Under the pieces are notes generated by a model. That model ran no database searches. It was not told the origin of the DNA and worked only from the letters and a program-made list of their open reading frames with translations. 64,000 bases of DNA. It comes from Gammaproteobacteria bacterium. Its GTDB lineage: Bacteria > Pseudomonadota > Gammaproteobacteria > Xanthomonadales > SZUA-36. The position numbers and the translations under genes were made by a program. The stretch spans positions 1 through 64,000 of the forward strand of contig JAUHYP010000001.1 of NCBI GenBank assembly GCA_030426265.1, read 5' to 3'. Below are positions 56,472 through 64,000 of the stretch, piece after piece; within the stretch, counting starts at the first letter, position 1; the number at the start of each line of letters is the position of its first letter.

Positions 56472-58700
56472 ATGACCCCTCTATCGCTGCGCCTGCTGTG
56501 TCTCCTGTTCCTCGCGTCACTGTCGATGCTCACGACCCCCAATGCGATGGCCCGCGCGCCGGGCGCCTCGCAGACCCAGACCGACGCGGCCATGCTGGCG
56601 CGCAGCGGTTCATGGTACGACCCGTCGCATGACGGCGAGGGTTTCATCATCCAGTTCATCGACGACGGCCAGGCGGTGGTCTACTGGTTCACCTTCGACG
56701 AGGACGGCAACCAGCGGTGGTTCCTGGGTGTCGGAACGGCGACGGGCGACGTGCTGCAACTGGATGTCCTGCAGGTGACCGAGGGGGGCGAGTTCGGCGC
56801 GGGCTTCGACCCTTCCGCCATTGGCCGCATCGATGTCGGCGAACTGACGATCACCTTCGACGACGGCGCCGGCCTGGACCGCAACGCGCTGGCCGAGTAC
56901 ACCGTCAACGGCGTGGACGGCAGCCAGTCCCTGGTGCGCCTCACGCGGCCGATCGAGGTGTCCTCGGGCGGCGCGGGCATCCCGACCCGAAGCGGCTCCT
57001 GGTACAACCCGGACCGGGACGGGGAGGGCTTCGTGGTGGAGATTCTTCCCAACGGTGTTCCGCTGGCCTACTGGTTCACCTACGACCTCGACGGCAACCA
57101 GGCCTGGATGGTCGGCATCGGTCGTGGCCCGGTCACGAGCGGCAGCGTCCAGCTGGACATGCAGAGTCCTGTCGGCGGCCGCTTCGGGCCGGATTTCGAT
57201 CCGGGCGACGTCCAGCGGCCGGTCTCGGGGGTGGTGCGCCTAGGCCTGCCCTGCAGCGGCGCCTTCTATGATTTCGAGACGGCGCTTCCCGCGACGTTCT
57301 CGGATTTCGGCTTCGACATCCGCCGCCTGGTGGGCATCGGCCCGGGCGCCTGCGTGGACCCCCTGCTCGTGGAACAGTTTCCGGTCGTGAACGGCGAAGC
57401 CGAGCTGCCGGACCATGACGCCGCCAACCAGTTCGAGTGGTTCCTGGATGTGCTGGGAAGGACGAATGCGATCAGCGACGCCGAGATCCAGCAGCACTTT
57501 TCCCCGGCCTGGCTGGGTCAGATCAATGTCCAGGAGACCCGCGACTTTCTGCTGAACACGCGCGCGGCCTATCCCGGCGCACGCTACACCGATCCCGTGG
57601 GGGTCACATCGATCCAGGTGCGGGGCGTGATCACGGGAGACAACGGGGCCGAGGCCTGGGTTTCCATGACCACCAACCTGGCCAGTGGCAGGATCGACTC
57701 ACTCGGCGTTTCAAATTTCGGCCCCAATGCGACGGTGATCTACAACTTCGACGCCAACCTGGGGCTGGAAGCCGCCGCCGACCGGTTCGCCGGCCTCTCC
57801 GAAGCCCCGGGCCTGCTCCTCGCCCGTGTCAACGCCAACAACAGCTGCCAGCCCATCGTTGCGCGCAACGCGGACACCCCGCGCGCCACGGCGTCCATCT
57901 TCAAGGTCTGGGTCCTGGCGGGCGTGGCCGACGCCATCGACAAGCAGGTGCTGTTTCACGACCAGGTCGTACCTCTGGACGGCACCAAGCAGGTCCTGGG
58001 AGGCCTGCTGGGCAACCAGGCCGCCGGCACGCCGATGACCATCGACCAACTGTCCACGCTCATGCTGGGCATCAGCGACAACACCGCGACGGACATGCTG
58101 CTGTCCCTCGCGGGGCGGTCGCGCGTGGAAGGCCTGCATGCCTCGTACGGAATCGCCAATCCCCTGCTGATGACCCCCCAGCTGGGCATCAGTGAACAGT
58201 TCCACCTGTTCTTCTCCTTTCCGCTCTCCGAGTCCCAGTCCTACGTAAACGGGACCGTCGCGTTCCGCAGGAACTTCCTGGAAACCCGGATCATCCCGCT
58301 GGGCGCCTGGGGCCAGGGCGGCGGGGGAGGCTACAACCACGAAAGCCTCTATATCGACGGATCCTGGCAGGCCAGCCCGATGGCGGTCTGCCGGGCCTTC
58401 GCGCGCCACCGTCTGCACCCGCGGGGCTCCGATGCGGCACTGCTGGTGGAGCGCGCCCTGGGGGCCGAGTCCGCCCAGCCGAACGTCCGCGAGGAATGGG
58501 ACCGTGTCTGGTACAAGGGGGGCAGCCTGACCTCGGGGGTGAACGGGGACCTGGTGCTGACCCATGCCTGGCTGCTGGAGCGCGAGGGCGAACGGCCGCT
58601 GGTGCTGGTGGGCATGTCCAACAATCAGCCCGGTGGCCTGGACCAGTTCCTCATCCAGTCGATTCTCGGGCGGCTGCTGGAGCTTGCCGCGGCGCAGTAA
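56472..58700 (+). CDS. secreted modular serine hydrolase (beta-lactamase-like) with two WY/GEGF modules
   Basis: 742 residues. A signal peptide (LRLLCLLFLASLSML) is followed by two related modules at about 40-155 (RSGSWYDPSHDGEGF; VVYWFTFDEDGNQRWFLGVG) and about 170-255 (RSGSWYNPDRDGEGF; LAYWFTYDLDGNQAWMVGIG). A SnoaL-like segment (EIQQHFSPAWLGQINVQETR) follows, as in the ORF12/LpqF group. The last about 290 residues are a class A beta-lactamase-like domain, with S-x-x-K in ATASIFKVWVLAG, an SDN-like SDNTATDMLLSL, and KGG in WYKGGSLTSGVNG. It could be a D-peptidase, esterase or beta-lactamase relative; the substrate is unknown. Divergent from the HerA-like gene. Confidence 0.82.
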   Translation: MTPLSLRLLCLLFLASLSMLTTPNAMARAPGASQTQTDAAMLARSGSWYDPSHDGEGFIIQFIDDGQAVVYWFTFDEDGNQRWFLGVGTATGDVLQLDVLQVTEGGEFGAGFDPSAIGRIDVGELTITFDDGAGLDRNALAEYTVNGVDGSQSLVRLTRPIEVSSGGAGIPTRSGSWYNPDRDGEGFVVEILPNGVPLAYWFTYDLDGNQAWMVGIGRGPVTSGSVQLDMQSPVGGRFGPDFDPGDVQRPVSGVVRLGLPCSGAFYDFETALPATFSDFGFDIRRLVGIGPGACVDPLLVEQFPVVNGEAELPDHDAANQFEWFLDVLGRTNAISDAEIQQHFSPAWLGQINVQETRDFLLNTRAAYPGARYTDPVGVTSIQVRGVITGDNGAEAWVSMTTNLASGRIDSLGVSNFGPNATVIYNFDANLGLEAAADRFAGLSEAPGLLLARVNANNSCQPIVARNADTPRATASIFKVWVLAGVADAIDKQVLFHDQVVPLDGTKQVLGGLLGNQAAGTPMTIDQLSTLMLGISDNTATDMLLSLAGRSRVEGLHASYGIANPLLMTPQLGISEQFHLFFSFPLSESQSYVNGTVAFRRNFLETRIIPLGAWGQGGGGGYNHESLYIDGSWQASPMAVCRAFARHRLHPRGSDAALLVERALGAESAQPNVREEWDRVWYKGGSLTSGVNGDLVLTHAWLLEREGERPLVLVGMSNNQPGGLDQFLIQSILGRLLELAAAQ

Positions 58701-58716
58701 GCGCCGGGCGAACGCC

Positions 58717-59808
58717 TCATTCCCCGCAGGCGGGACCGTCGCCCGAGGCGGCGATCCGCTCCTCGAGCCCCGGGTGGGTCTGCAGGATGGAGGGCAGCTC
58801 GCTGACCGGGCCCCGGGCCTGTTCCACCAGTTTCGACAGGGCCGTGGAGAGACAGGCGGCCGGGATGCCGTGTTCCTCCAACAGGCGGTGGGCGTAGGCA
58901 TCCGCCTCGCGTTCGAAGCGGCGCGTGTAGCTCAACTGTTGCAGCACTGCCGGGACGCTCACCAGCGCCAGGTCCGTGACAAAGCTCAGGTCGCCGAAGA
59001 TCCAGCCCAGCACTGCCACGGCGCCCACCGATTGCACGAGGTTGCGCAGGCTGTGCTTTTCTGCGACATGCCCGGCCTCGTGCGCCAGCACGGCGGCCAG
59101 TTCGTCATCGGTCTCGAGCAGTTCAACCAGTTCGTCGGTGAAGACCACGGTTCCGCCGGGCAGTGCCAGCGCGTTGGCGCCGATGTCGCCACCCCCGTGA
59201 AAGACGAGATCGACCCGGTCATTCAGGCCGAGGCGATCGACCTGGGCTTCGGCCTGGAGCATCTGGTCCAGGGACAGCTCGGTGGGTTCGAGCAGCTGTT
59301 CTTCCAGTAGGGTGAGCACCGCATCGTCGAGCGTGTCGACCGCGCGTTCCGGGATGGCATTGGCCAATGGATGGGCCACGATGGGCAGCCCGACCGTGAA
59401 CAGCAGCCAGAGGCAGACCGGCAGCGCCGCGACCGCGACCAGGGCCCAGGCCCAGCGCCGTTCCAGCCGGTCGACCAGCGAGGCCTCGCCGCTTTCGCCG
59501 CGACGGCCGAGCAGCTGGTCCACGGCGTCGTTGTCCAGGGTGCTGAAACAACCGCCACCGGGAAATTCGAGTCGCCTGGGAATGCTGGCCAGCCGGGACG
59601 AGACCCGGACGTCATCGGCCGCGGCCCGCGCCTCGTTGCCGGCGTCGCCGGCGCGAGCGGCCTGGCTGTGACCGGCCTCGACATCCGCCCCGTGCGGTGC
59701 GTCCTCGAGCGGGTCCGGGTCGACGCCCACGACCCATTCGCCCCCCTCGCTGCGCAACGAGGCCGGTCGGGTCAGCGAGGCGCCGGGCGCGGTCCAGTGA
59801 CCGCGCAC
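58717..59808 (-). CDS. M48 family membrane-anchored metalloprotease
   Basis: About 363 residues. An N-terminal segment ends VSSRLASIPRRLEFPGGGCF, STLDNDAVD, which is the usual small domain ahead of M48 proteases in this subfamily. One membrane helix (WALVAVAALPVCLWLLFTVG) leads to the protease domain: GTVVFTDELVELLETDDELA, VLAHEAGHVAEKHSLRNLVQ with HExxH, and the third ligand in RRFEREADAYAHRLLEEHGI. GTG at 59808 is taken (MRGHWTAPG in frame) because the GTG at 59847 lies inside the DUF898 gene. Pairing with DUF898 (YjgN) is common; the two probably form one unit. Confidence 0.85.
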   Translation of the reverse strand: MRGHWTAPGASLTRPASLRSEGGEWVVGVDPDPLEDAPHGADVEAGHSQAARAGDAGNEARAAADDVRVSSRLASIPRRLEFPGGGCFSTLDNDAVDQLLGRRGESGEASLVDRLERRWAWALVAVAALPVCLWLLFTVGLPIVAHPLANAIPERAVDTLDDAVLTLLEEQLLEPTELSLDQMLQAEAQVDRLGLNDRVDLVFHGGGDIGANALALPGGTVVFTDELVELLETDDELAAVLAHEAGHVAEKHSLRNLVQSVGAVAVLGWIFGDLSFVTDLALVSVPAVLQQLSYTRRFEREADAYAHRLLEEHGIPAACLSTALSKLVEQARGPVSELPSILQTHPGLEERIAASGDGPACGE

Positions 59809-59815
59809 GTCCGGC

Positions 59816-61072
59816 TCAGAATCCGAAGTCGAGGTCAAAGGCCTCACCCAGCTCTTCGGCCGTGGCGGTGGGATCCCGCCGGGTGCCGGCCAGGAAGACG
59901 TTCGGGTCGCCGGTGACTTCCAGGCAGGAAATGCGGTAGCGCTCCATGCGCACCTTCGCCCAGGGGATGGCCATGCCCAGGGAGATCACGGCCACCGCCG
60001 CATTGCTCACCATGATCCACCAGTACTTCATCATTCCCAGGCGCAGGCGAAAGCCGAGATTCTCCAGGCGCGTCACGCTGATCACGTGATTGGTGGTCAT
60101 GCAGTGCCAGACGGAGAAGGGCAGCAGGTAGGCGGGAATGAACAGGAGGTAGGCCAGGCCGATCGTGATCAGCAGGGTGTTCGGATTCATCGAGTCCGGG
60201 TCGCTCACGGCGCCCGTACCGAACATGACGACCGCCACGACGGCGATCATGACCAGGAAGACGACCATGGTGGCCGCCACGCCGAGCCCGAAGGCCGCGC
60301 CCAGCGCCCCCCAGAACACACCCTGGCGCAACTCGGCGGAAAACAGGTGCCGGCCATAGCTGACATGGTTCATGGTGAACGAGCGGATGCGGTACCAGAG
60401 CACCGGCATCAGCAGCACACTGACCAGGAACACCAGGGCGCTGGCGCCCAGGATCATCATGGTGTTCATCTGGACGTTCTCAGGATCCTCGACGTCCACC
60501 TGTCCCACGGTCCAGAAGTAGAAGACGAGCACCGCGACGCTCACCAGCAGCAAGGGTCCGAAGGCCCGGTAGGCCGCGGCGGCGGTCCCCTGGAAACCGA
60601 AGCGAAGTCCGCGGTGGCTGGTATTGGCCAGGCGAAAGCGCAAGGCCTGGACCAGCATCCAGGGAAAACTCGCCGAGATGACCACGACGGCCACCAGCGG
60701 GACCGCCCAGTGGAACTGTGCGCCGAAGACGTAGACCAGGAACAGCGCCGCGCCGATCAGCCGGCCCTTGAGGATGGCCACGGGCGAGCCATGGAAATCG
60801 AAGCGCTGCCCGGCCAGGTCGGTGTTGCCGTAGAAGTAGCGCCGGTTGCGCACCGTCGCCCAGGCGGAATAGATGCCCAGCGTCAGCAGGCTGAGCACGA
60901 GATTGACGATCCAGATGCGGAAGTATTCCCCGGCCCGGCCGGTGAATTCCGGTTGCAGGCGCGGGGCCTCGGAGGCGGCCTGCGGCGCCGTTTCGCCCAC
61001 GGGCGCCACCGCGCCGTCCTGCGTGGCATCGCCGGAACCCCCGGTTCCCTCCTCGAGTTCGTTCTCGTTCAT
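59816..61072 (-). CDS. DUF898 (YjgN family) inner-membrane protein
   Basis: 418 residues. An acidic, low-complexity N-terminus (about 45 residues) is followed by the DUF898 pattern: FTGRAGEYFRIWIVNLVLSL, LTLGIYSAWATVRNRRYFYG, NTDLAGQRFDFHGSPVAIL. Eight or so membrane helices come next, and the motif recurs near the end (ISLGMAIPWAKVRMERYRIS). Function is unknown. The ATG at 61072 was preferred over one 33 bp upstream. It precedes the M48 gene in the same operon. Confidence 0.88.
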   Translation of the reverse strand: MNENELEEGTGGSGDATQDGAVAPVGETAPQAASEAPRLQPEFTGRAGEYFRIWIVNLVLSLLTLGIYSAWATVRNRRYFYGNTDLAGQRFDFHGSPVAILKGRLIGAALFLVYVFGAQFHWAVPLVAVVVISASFPWMLVQALRFRLANTSHRGLRFGFQGTAAAAYRAFGPLLLVSVAVLVFYFWTVGQVDVEDPENVQMNTMMILGASALVFLVSVLLMPVLWYRIRSFTMNHVSYGRHLFSAELRQGVFWGALGAAFGLGVAATMVVFLVMIAVVAVVMFGTGAVSDPDSMNPNTLLITIGLAYLLFIPAYLLPFSVWHCMTTNHVISVTRLENLGFRLRLGMMKYWWIMVSNAAVAVISLGMAIPWAKVRMERYRISCLEVTGDPNVFLAGTRRDPTATAEELGEAFDLDFGF

Positions 61073-61225
61073 GACGGTCCCCTTGAAGCGCCGTTGGCCG
61101 GGCACATCCCGGTGCGCGGCCCTGGCCGCATTGTAACCACATCACGCGGCGCGTTAAGCTTGCGCGCTTGAAGGCGCCTTCCCGGGGGGGACCGCCGCTG
61201 ACACAACGATTTCAAGAGTTTTTCC

Positions 61226-63850
61226 ATGAGTTCCAAGCCCTACCAGCCGGCCGCGCTCGAGGCCGGAATGCAACAACGATGGCGTGACGAGCGCCGCTTC
61301 GCCGTCACCGAGGACCCCTCGCGCGAGAAGTTCTACTGCCTGTCCATGCTGCCGTACCCGTCCGGTGCGCTGCACATGGGCCACGTGCGCAACTACACCA
61401 TTGGCGACCTGGTCAGCCGCTACCAGCGCATGCGCGGCAAGAACGTGCTGCAGCCGATGGGCTGGGACGCGTTCGGCCTGCCGGCGGAAAACGCGGCCAT
61501 CAAGAACGAGACCGCCCCCGCGAAGTGGACCTACGCCAACATCGACCACATGCGCGGCCAGCTCGACCGCCTGGGCTTCGCCTACGACTGGGACCGCGAG
61601 GTCACCACCTGCCGGCCCGAGTATTACCGGTGGGAACAGCTGATGTTCACGCGCCTGATGAAGAAGGGCTTGGCCTACCGCAAGGACGCCGAGGTGAACT
61701 GGGACCCGGTGGACCAGACCGTGCTCGCCAATGAGCAGGTGGTCGACGGCCGCGGCTGGCGTTCCGGCGCGCTGGTGGAAAAGCGCACCATTCCGCAGTG
61801 GTTCCTGAAGATCACCGCCTATGCCGAGGAACTGCTGGCCGGCCTGGACACGCTCGAGGGCTGGCCGGATTCGGTCAAGACCATGCAGCGCAACTGGATC
61901 GGCCGTTCCGAGGGCGCGGAGTTCGCCCTGAACGTCTGCGACGCCGACGGCGACGCCCACCCGGAAGGCCACCTGATCGCCGTCTACACCACGCGGCCGG
62001 ACACCGCTTTCGGCATGACCTACGCCGTACTGGCGCCGGAACACCCCCTGGTGGACGCCGTGACCACGCCGGAACAGCGCGCCGAAGTCGAAGCGTTCCG
62101 GGCGCGCGTGAGGGCGGCGTCCGAAATGGACCGCCTGTCCGACGAAGGCGCCCTGGAAAAACGCGGCGTGTTCACCGGCGCCTACGTGCGCAACCCCTTC
62201 AACGGCGAGGCCGTGCCGGTGTACCTGGCCGACTACGTGCTCATGGGCTACGGCACGGGCGCCATCATGGCGGTGCCGGGCGAAGACGTCCGTGACTGGG
62301 CCTTCGCGAAGGCCTATGGCCTGCCCATCCTGCGCACCGTGCAGCCGCCGGAAGACTGGCCGGACGAGGCGTACACGGGCGACGGCATCAAGATCAACAG
62401 CCAGTGGCTGGACGGCCTGGACAAGGCCGCCGCGCTGGAGCGGGCCATGGACTGGCTGGAGCGTGAGGGCATCGGCCGGCGCACGGTCAACTATCGCCTG
62501 CGCGACTGGGGCGTGAGCCGCCAGCGCTACTGGGGCTGCCCCATCCCGGTGATCTACTGCCCGGACTGCGGCGCCGTTCCGGTGCCGGAGGATCAGCTGC
62601 CGGTCGTCCTGCCCGAGGACGTCAGCTTCATGGGCGTGCAGTCGCCCATCAAGGCCGATCCCGAGTGGCGCAAGACGAGCTGCCCGGAGTGCGGCGGCGC
62701 GGCCGAGCGCGAAACCGACACCTTCGACACCTTCATGGAGTCGAGCTGGTACTACGCGCGCTACTGCTGCCCGGACGCCGAGGCGCAACTGGACGAGCGG
62801 GCCAACTACTGGCTGCCGGTCGACCAGTACATCGGCGGCATCGAACACGCCATCCTGCACCTGATGTACTTCCGCTACTACCACAAGCTCATGCGCGACG
62901 CGGGCCTGGTGGACAGCGACGAGCCGGCCTCGCGCCTGCTCTGCCAGGGCATGGTGGTGGCCGAGACATTTCATTACGAAGGCCCGTCCGGAGAGACCGT
63001 GTGGGTCAACCCGGCCGACGTCACCGTGGAAAAGGACGGCAAGGGCAAGGTCATCGGCGCGACGCTGGCCAGCGACGGACGGACCATCGAAGTGGGCGCG
63101 GTGGAAAAGATGTCCAAGTCCAAGAACAACGGCGTGGACCCGCAGCGCCTGGTGGACGAGTACGGGGCCGACACCGTGCGCCTGTTCTCGCTGTTCGCGT
63201 CGCCGCCGGACCAGTCCCTGGAGTGGTCCGAGTCGGGCGTGGAGGGCGCCTTCCGCTTCCTGCGGCGGCTGTGGAGCCTGGTCACCGGGCACGCGGAACG
63301 CGTCCAGGCCCTGGGCGCCGCCCTGCCTGGACTGGACCCCGCGACCCTGGACGAGGCGCAGGGCGAGATCCGGCGCCTGGTGCACGACACCATCGCCAAG
63401 GTGACGGACGACGTCGACCGCCGTCTCACCTTCAACACGGCCATCGCCGCGTTGATGGAACTGACGAACCACCTGTCCCGCTTCGAGGACGAGCGTCCCG
63501 CCGGCCTGGCCGTGGCCCACGAAGGCTGGTCGGCCATCGTCCGGCTGCTGGCGCCGTTCACGCCCCACATCAGCGAAGCGTTGTGGGAGGAACTGGGGTA
63601 CGCAAGCTCGCTCGCTGAGGCCGAGTGGCCCGCGGTGGACGAGTCCGCCCGGGTGAAAACCTCGGTGGAACTGGTGGTCCAGGTCAACGGCAAGCTGCGC
63701 GCGCGGATCTCGGTGGACCCCGGTTGCGCGCAGGCGCCCGCCCTGGAGCAGGCCCTGGCCGAGGCGAACGTACAGCGATTCGTCGAGGGCAAGCAGGTCC
63801 GCAAGGTGATCCACGTCCCGGACCGCCTGCTCAACATCGTGGTGGGCTGA
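61226..63850 (+). CDS. leuS: leucyl-tRNA synthetase
   Basis: 874 residues, the bacterial length. HIGH-type motif in YPSGALHMGHVRNYTIGDL; WDAFGLPAENAAIKNETAPA; the CP1 editing domain includes TTRPDTAFGMTYAVLAPEHP and GTGAIMAVPGEDVRDWAFAK; the zinc-like insertion YWGCPIPVIYCPDCGAVPV; KMSKS in VEKMSKSKNNGVDPQRLVD; the C-terminal domain ends FVEGKQVRKVIHVPDRLLNI. It charges tRNA-Leu. AAGAG lies nine or so bases before the ATG. lptE follows after 13 bp. Confidence 0.97.
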   Translation: MSSKPYQPAALEAGMQQRWRDERRFAVTEDPSREKFYCLSMLPYPSGALHMGHVRNYTIGDLVSRYQRMRGKNVLQPMGWDAFGLPAENAAIKNETAPAKWTYANIDHMRGQLDRLGFAYDWDREVTTCRPEYYRWEQLMFTRLMKKGLAYRKDAEVNWDPVDQTVLANEQVVDGRGWRSGALVEKRTIPQWFLKITAYAEELLAGLDTLEGWPDSVKTMQRNWIGRSEGAEFALNVCDADGDAHPEGHLIAVYTTRPDTAFGMTYAVLAPEHPLVDAVTTPEQRAEVEAFRARVRAASEMDRLSDEGALEKRGVFTGAYVRNPFNGEAVPVYLADYVLMGYGTGAIMAVPGEDVRDWAFAKAYGLPILRTVQPPEDWPDEAYTGDGIKINSQWLDGLDKAAALERAMDWLEREGIGRRTVNYRLRDWGVSRQRYWGCPIPVIYCPDCGAVPVPEDQLPVVLPEDVSFMGVQSPIKADPEWRKTSCPECGGAAERETDTFDTFMESSWYYARYCCPDAEAQLDERANYWLPVDQYIGGIEHAILHLMYFRYYHKLMRDAGLVDSDEPASRLLCQGMVVAETFHYEGPSGETVWVNPADVTVEKDGKGKVIGATLASDGRTIEVGAVEKMSKSKNNGVDPQRLVDEYGADTVRLFSLFASPPDQSLEWSESGVEGAFRFLRRLWSLVTGHAERVQALGAALPGLDPATLDEAQGEIRRLVHDTIAKVTDDVDRRLTFNTAIAALMELTNHLSRFEDERPAGLAVAHEGWSAIVRLLAPFTPHISEALWEELGYASSLAEAEWPAVDESARVKTSVELVVQVNGKLRARISVDPGCAQAPALEQALAEANVQRFVEGKQVRKVIHVPDRLLNIVVG

Positions 63851-63863
63851 ACGTTTGGCCGGC

Positions 63864-64000
63864 GTGACCCGCAGATCCCTGCTGGGCCTGGCGGCGGGCC
63901 TGCCGCTGGCCGCCTGTGGATTTCGCCTGCAGGGTGCGGCCGAACTGCCGCCGGCGATGAGCGCCACGCGCATCGAGACCACCGACCCCTACAGCCATTT
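63864..64000 (+). CDS. lptE: LPS-assembly lipoprotein LptE, N-terminal part (truncated by the window)
   Basis: The visible 45 residues hold a lipoprotein signal peptide with lipobox LAAC (LLGLAAGLPLAACGFRLQGA), then AELPPAMSATRIETTDPYSH. ACGFxLRG/Q is the conserved LptE N-terminus. LptE plugs the LptD barrel for lipopolysaccharide export. Start GTG 63864 or TTG 63855, both in frame. The leuS-lptE order is conserved in gammaproteobacteria. Confidence 0.85.
   Translation, partial: MTRRSLLGLAAGLPLAACGFRLQGAAELPPAMSATRIETTDPYSH

Noticed and set aside
63864-63930. Twin-arginine signal at the start of LptE (TRRSLLG)
   Set aside because: The hydrophobic stretch ends in a clear lipobox LAAC and LptE is a Sec-dependent lipoprotein; the RR pair is coincidental.
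61154-63982. Very long open frame on the minus strand across leuS, and similar ones opposite pstC, ppk1, ppx and the bepA gene
   Set aside because: These are the mirror frames of high-GC coding genes: compositionally His/Gln/Arg/Gly-rich, with no domain logic, and the opposite strand carries unmistakable conserved proteins.
1-64000. tRNA, rRNA, CRISPR arrays, prophage or insertion-sequence genes
   Set aside because: I looked for clover-leaf termini, regular direct-repeat arrays, and transposase, integrase or capsid-like proteins and saw none.

Overview
The window is about 64 kb of high-GC, gene-dense chromosome from a Gram-negative bacterium, very probably a gammaproteobacterium. The markers for this are BamC, BepA-type M48 protease, TusBCDE, EpmA, a CpxRA/CpxP arrangement, PcnB-FolK, the dapA-bamC and leuS-lptE gene orders, and a TonB2-type energiser. 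I saw no tRNA, rRNA, prophage, insertion sequence or CRISPR array. Mobile-looking DNA is limited to two families of palindromic intergenic repeats.

Layout. 1-3.4 kb: the tail of an FHA-like membrane protein, a GNAT acetyltransferase, an HEACH-motif protein and a NarL-type two-component pair. 3.4-4.5 kb: palindromic repeats, a small membrane protein and a PspB-like protein. 4.7-9.4 kb: a GldA/GldF/GldG-like ABC exporter operon ending in a DUF4340 protein, then an AlkA-like glycosylase. 10.2-17.9 kb: low-affinity phosphate uptake (Pit and its DUF47 partner), divergent from pstC-pstA-pstB-phoU. 17.9-28.2 kb: a secreted beta-helix-like protein, divergent from a seven-gene TonB operon (DUF3450, TtpC-type ExbB, ExbB, ExbD, TonB, TPR, TonB-dependent receptor). 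28.3-32 kb: cpxP-like gene divergent from cpxR-cpxA, then a DUF481 protein. 32-40 kb: epmA, ppx, ppk1, pstS, phoR and phoB on the minus strand. 40-48.8 kb: bepA, a 270-bp nested inverted-repeat element, tusDCB-tusE, NAD-type isocitrate dehydrogenase, an outer-membrane protein, an AI-2E/PerM transporter, phoH and bcp. 48.9-64 kb: dapA-bamC-ferredoxin, pcnB-folK, a candidate small RNA, pgi, a HerA-like ATPase, a modular serine hydrolase, M48 and DUF898 proteins, leuS and the start of lptE.

The unifying theme of 10-40 kb is phosphorus. I read PhoB boxes (7-mers close to CTGTCAT repeated every 11 bp, with a -10 hexamer about 10 nt after the last one) in front of pstC, phoB, the TonB operon and the divergent beta-helix gene, and a degenerate one in front of ppk1. 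The most interesting unit is therefore 17.9-28.2 kb: a complete TonB machine, its own large receptor with two N-terminal sandwich-like domains, and a secreted beta-helix protein, all apparently switched on by phosphate starvation. Inference: it moves a phosphorus-containing macromolecule inward, or a protein outward, across the outer membrane.

Other points of interest are a consensus CpxR site between cpxP and cpxRA, several promoters whose -10 lies 6-7 nt before a start codon (candidate leaderless mRNAs: pstC, ppk1, tusD), and a compact promoter-to-terminator transcript of about 107 nt between folK and pgi.
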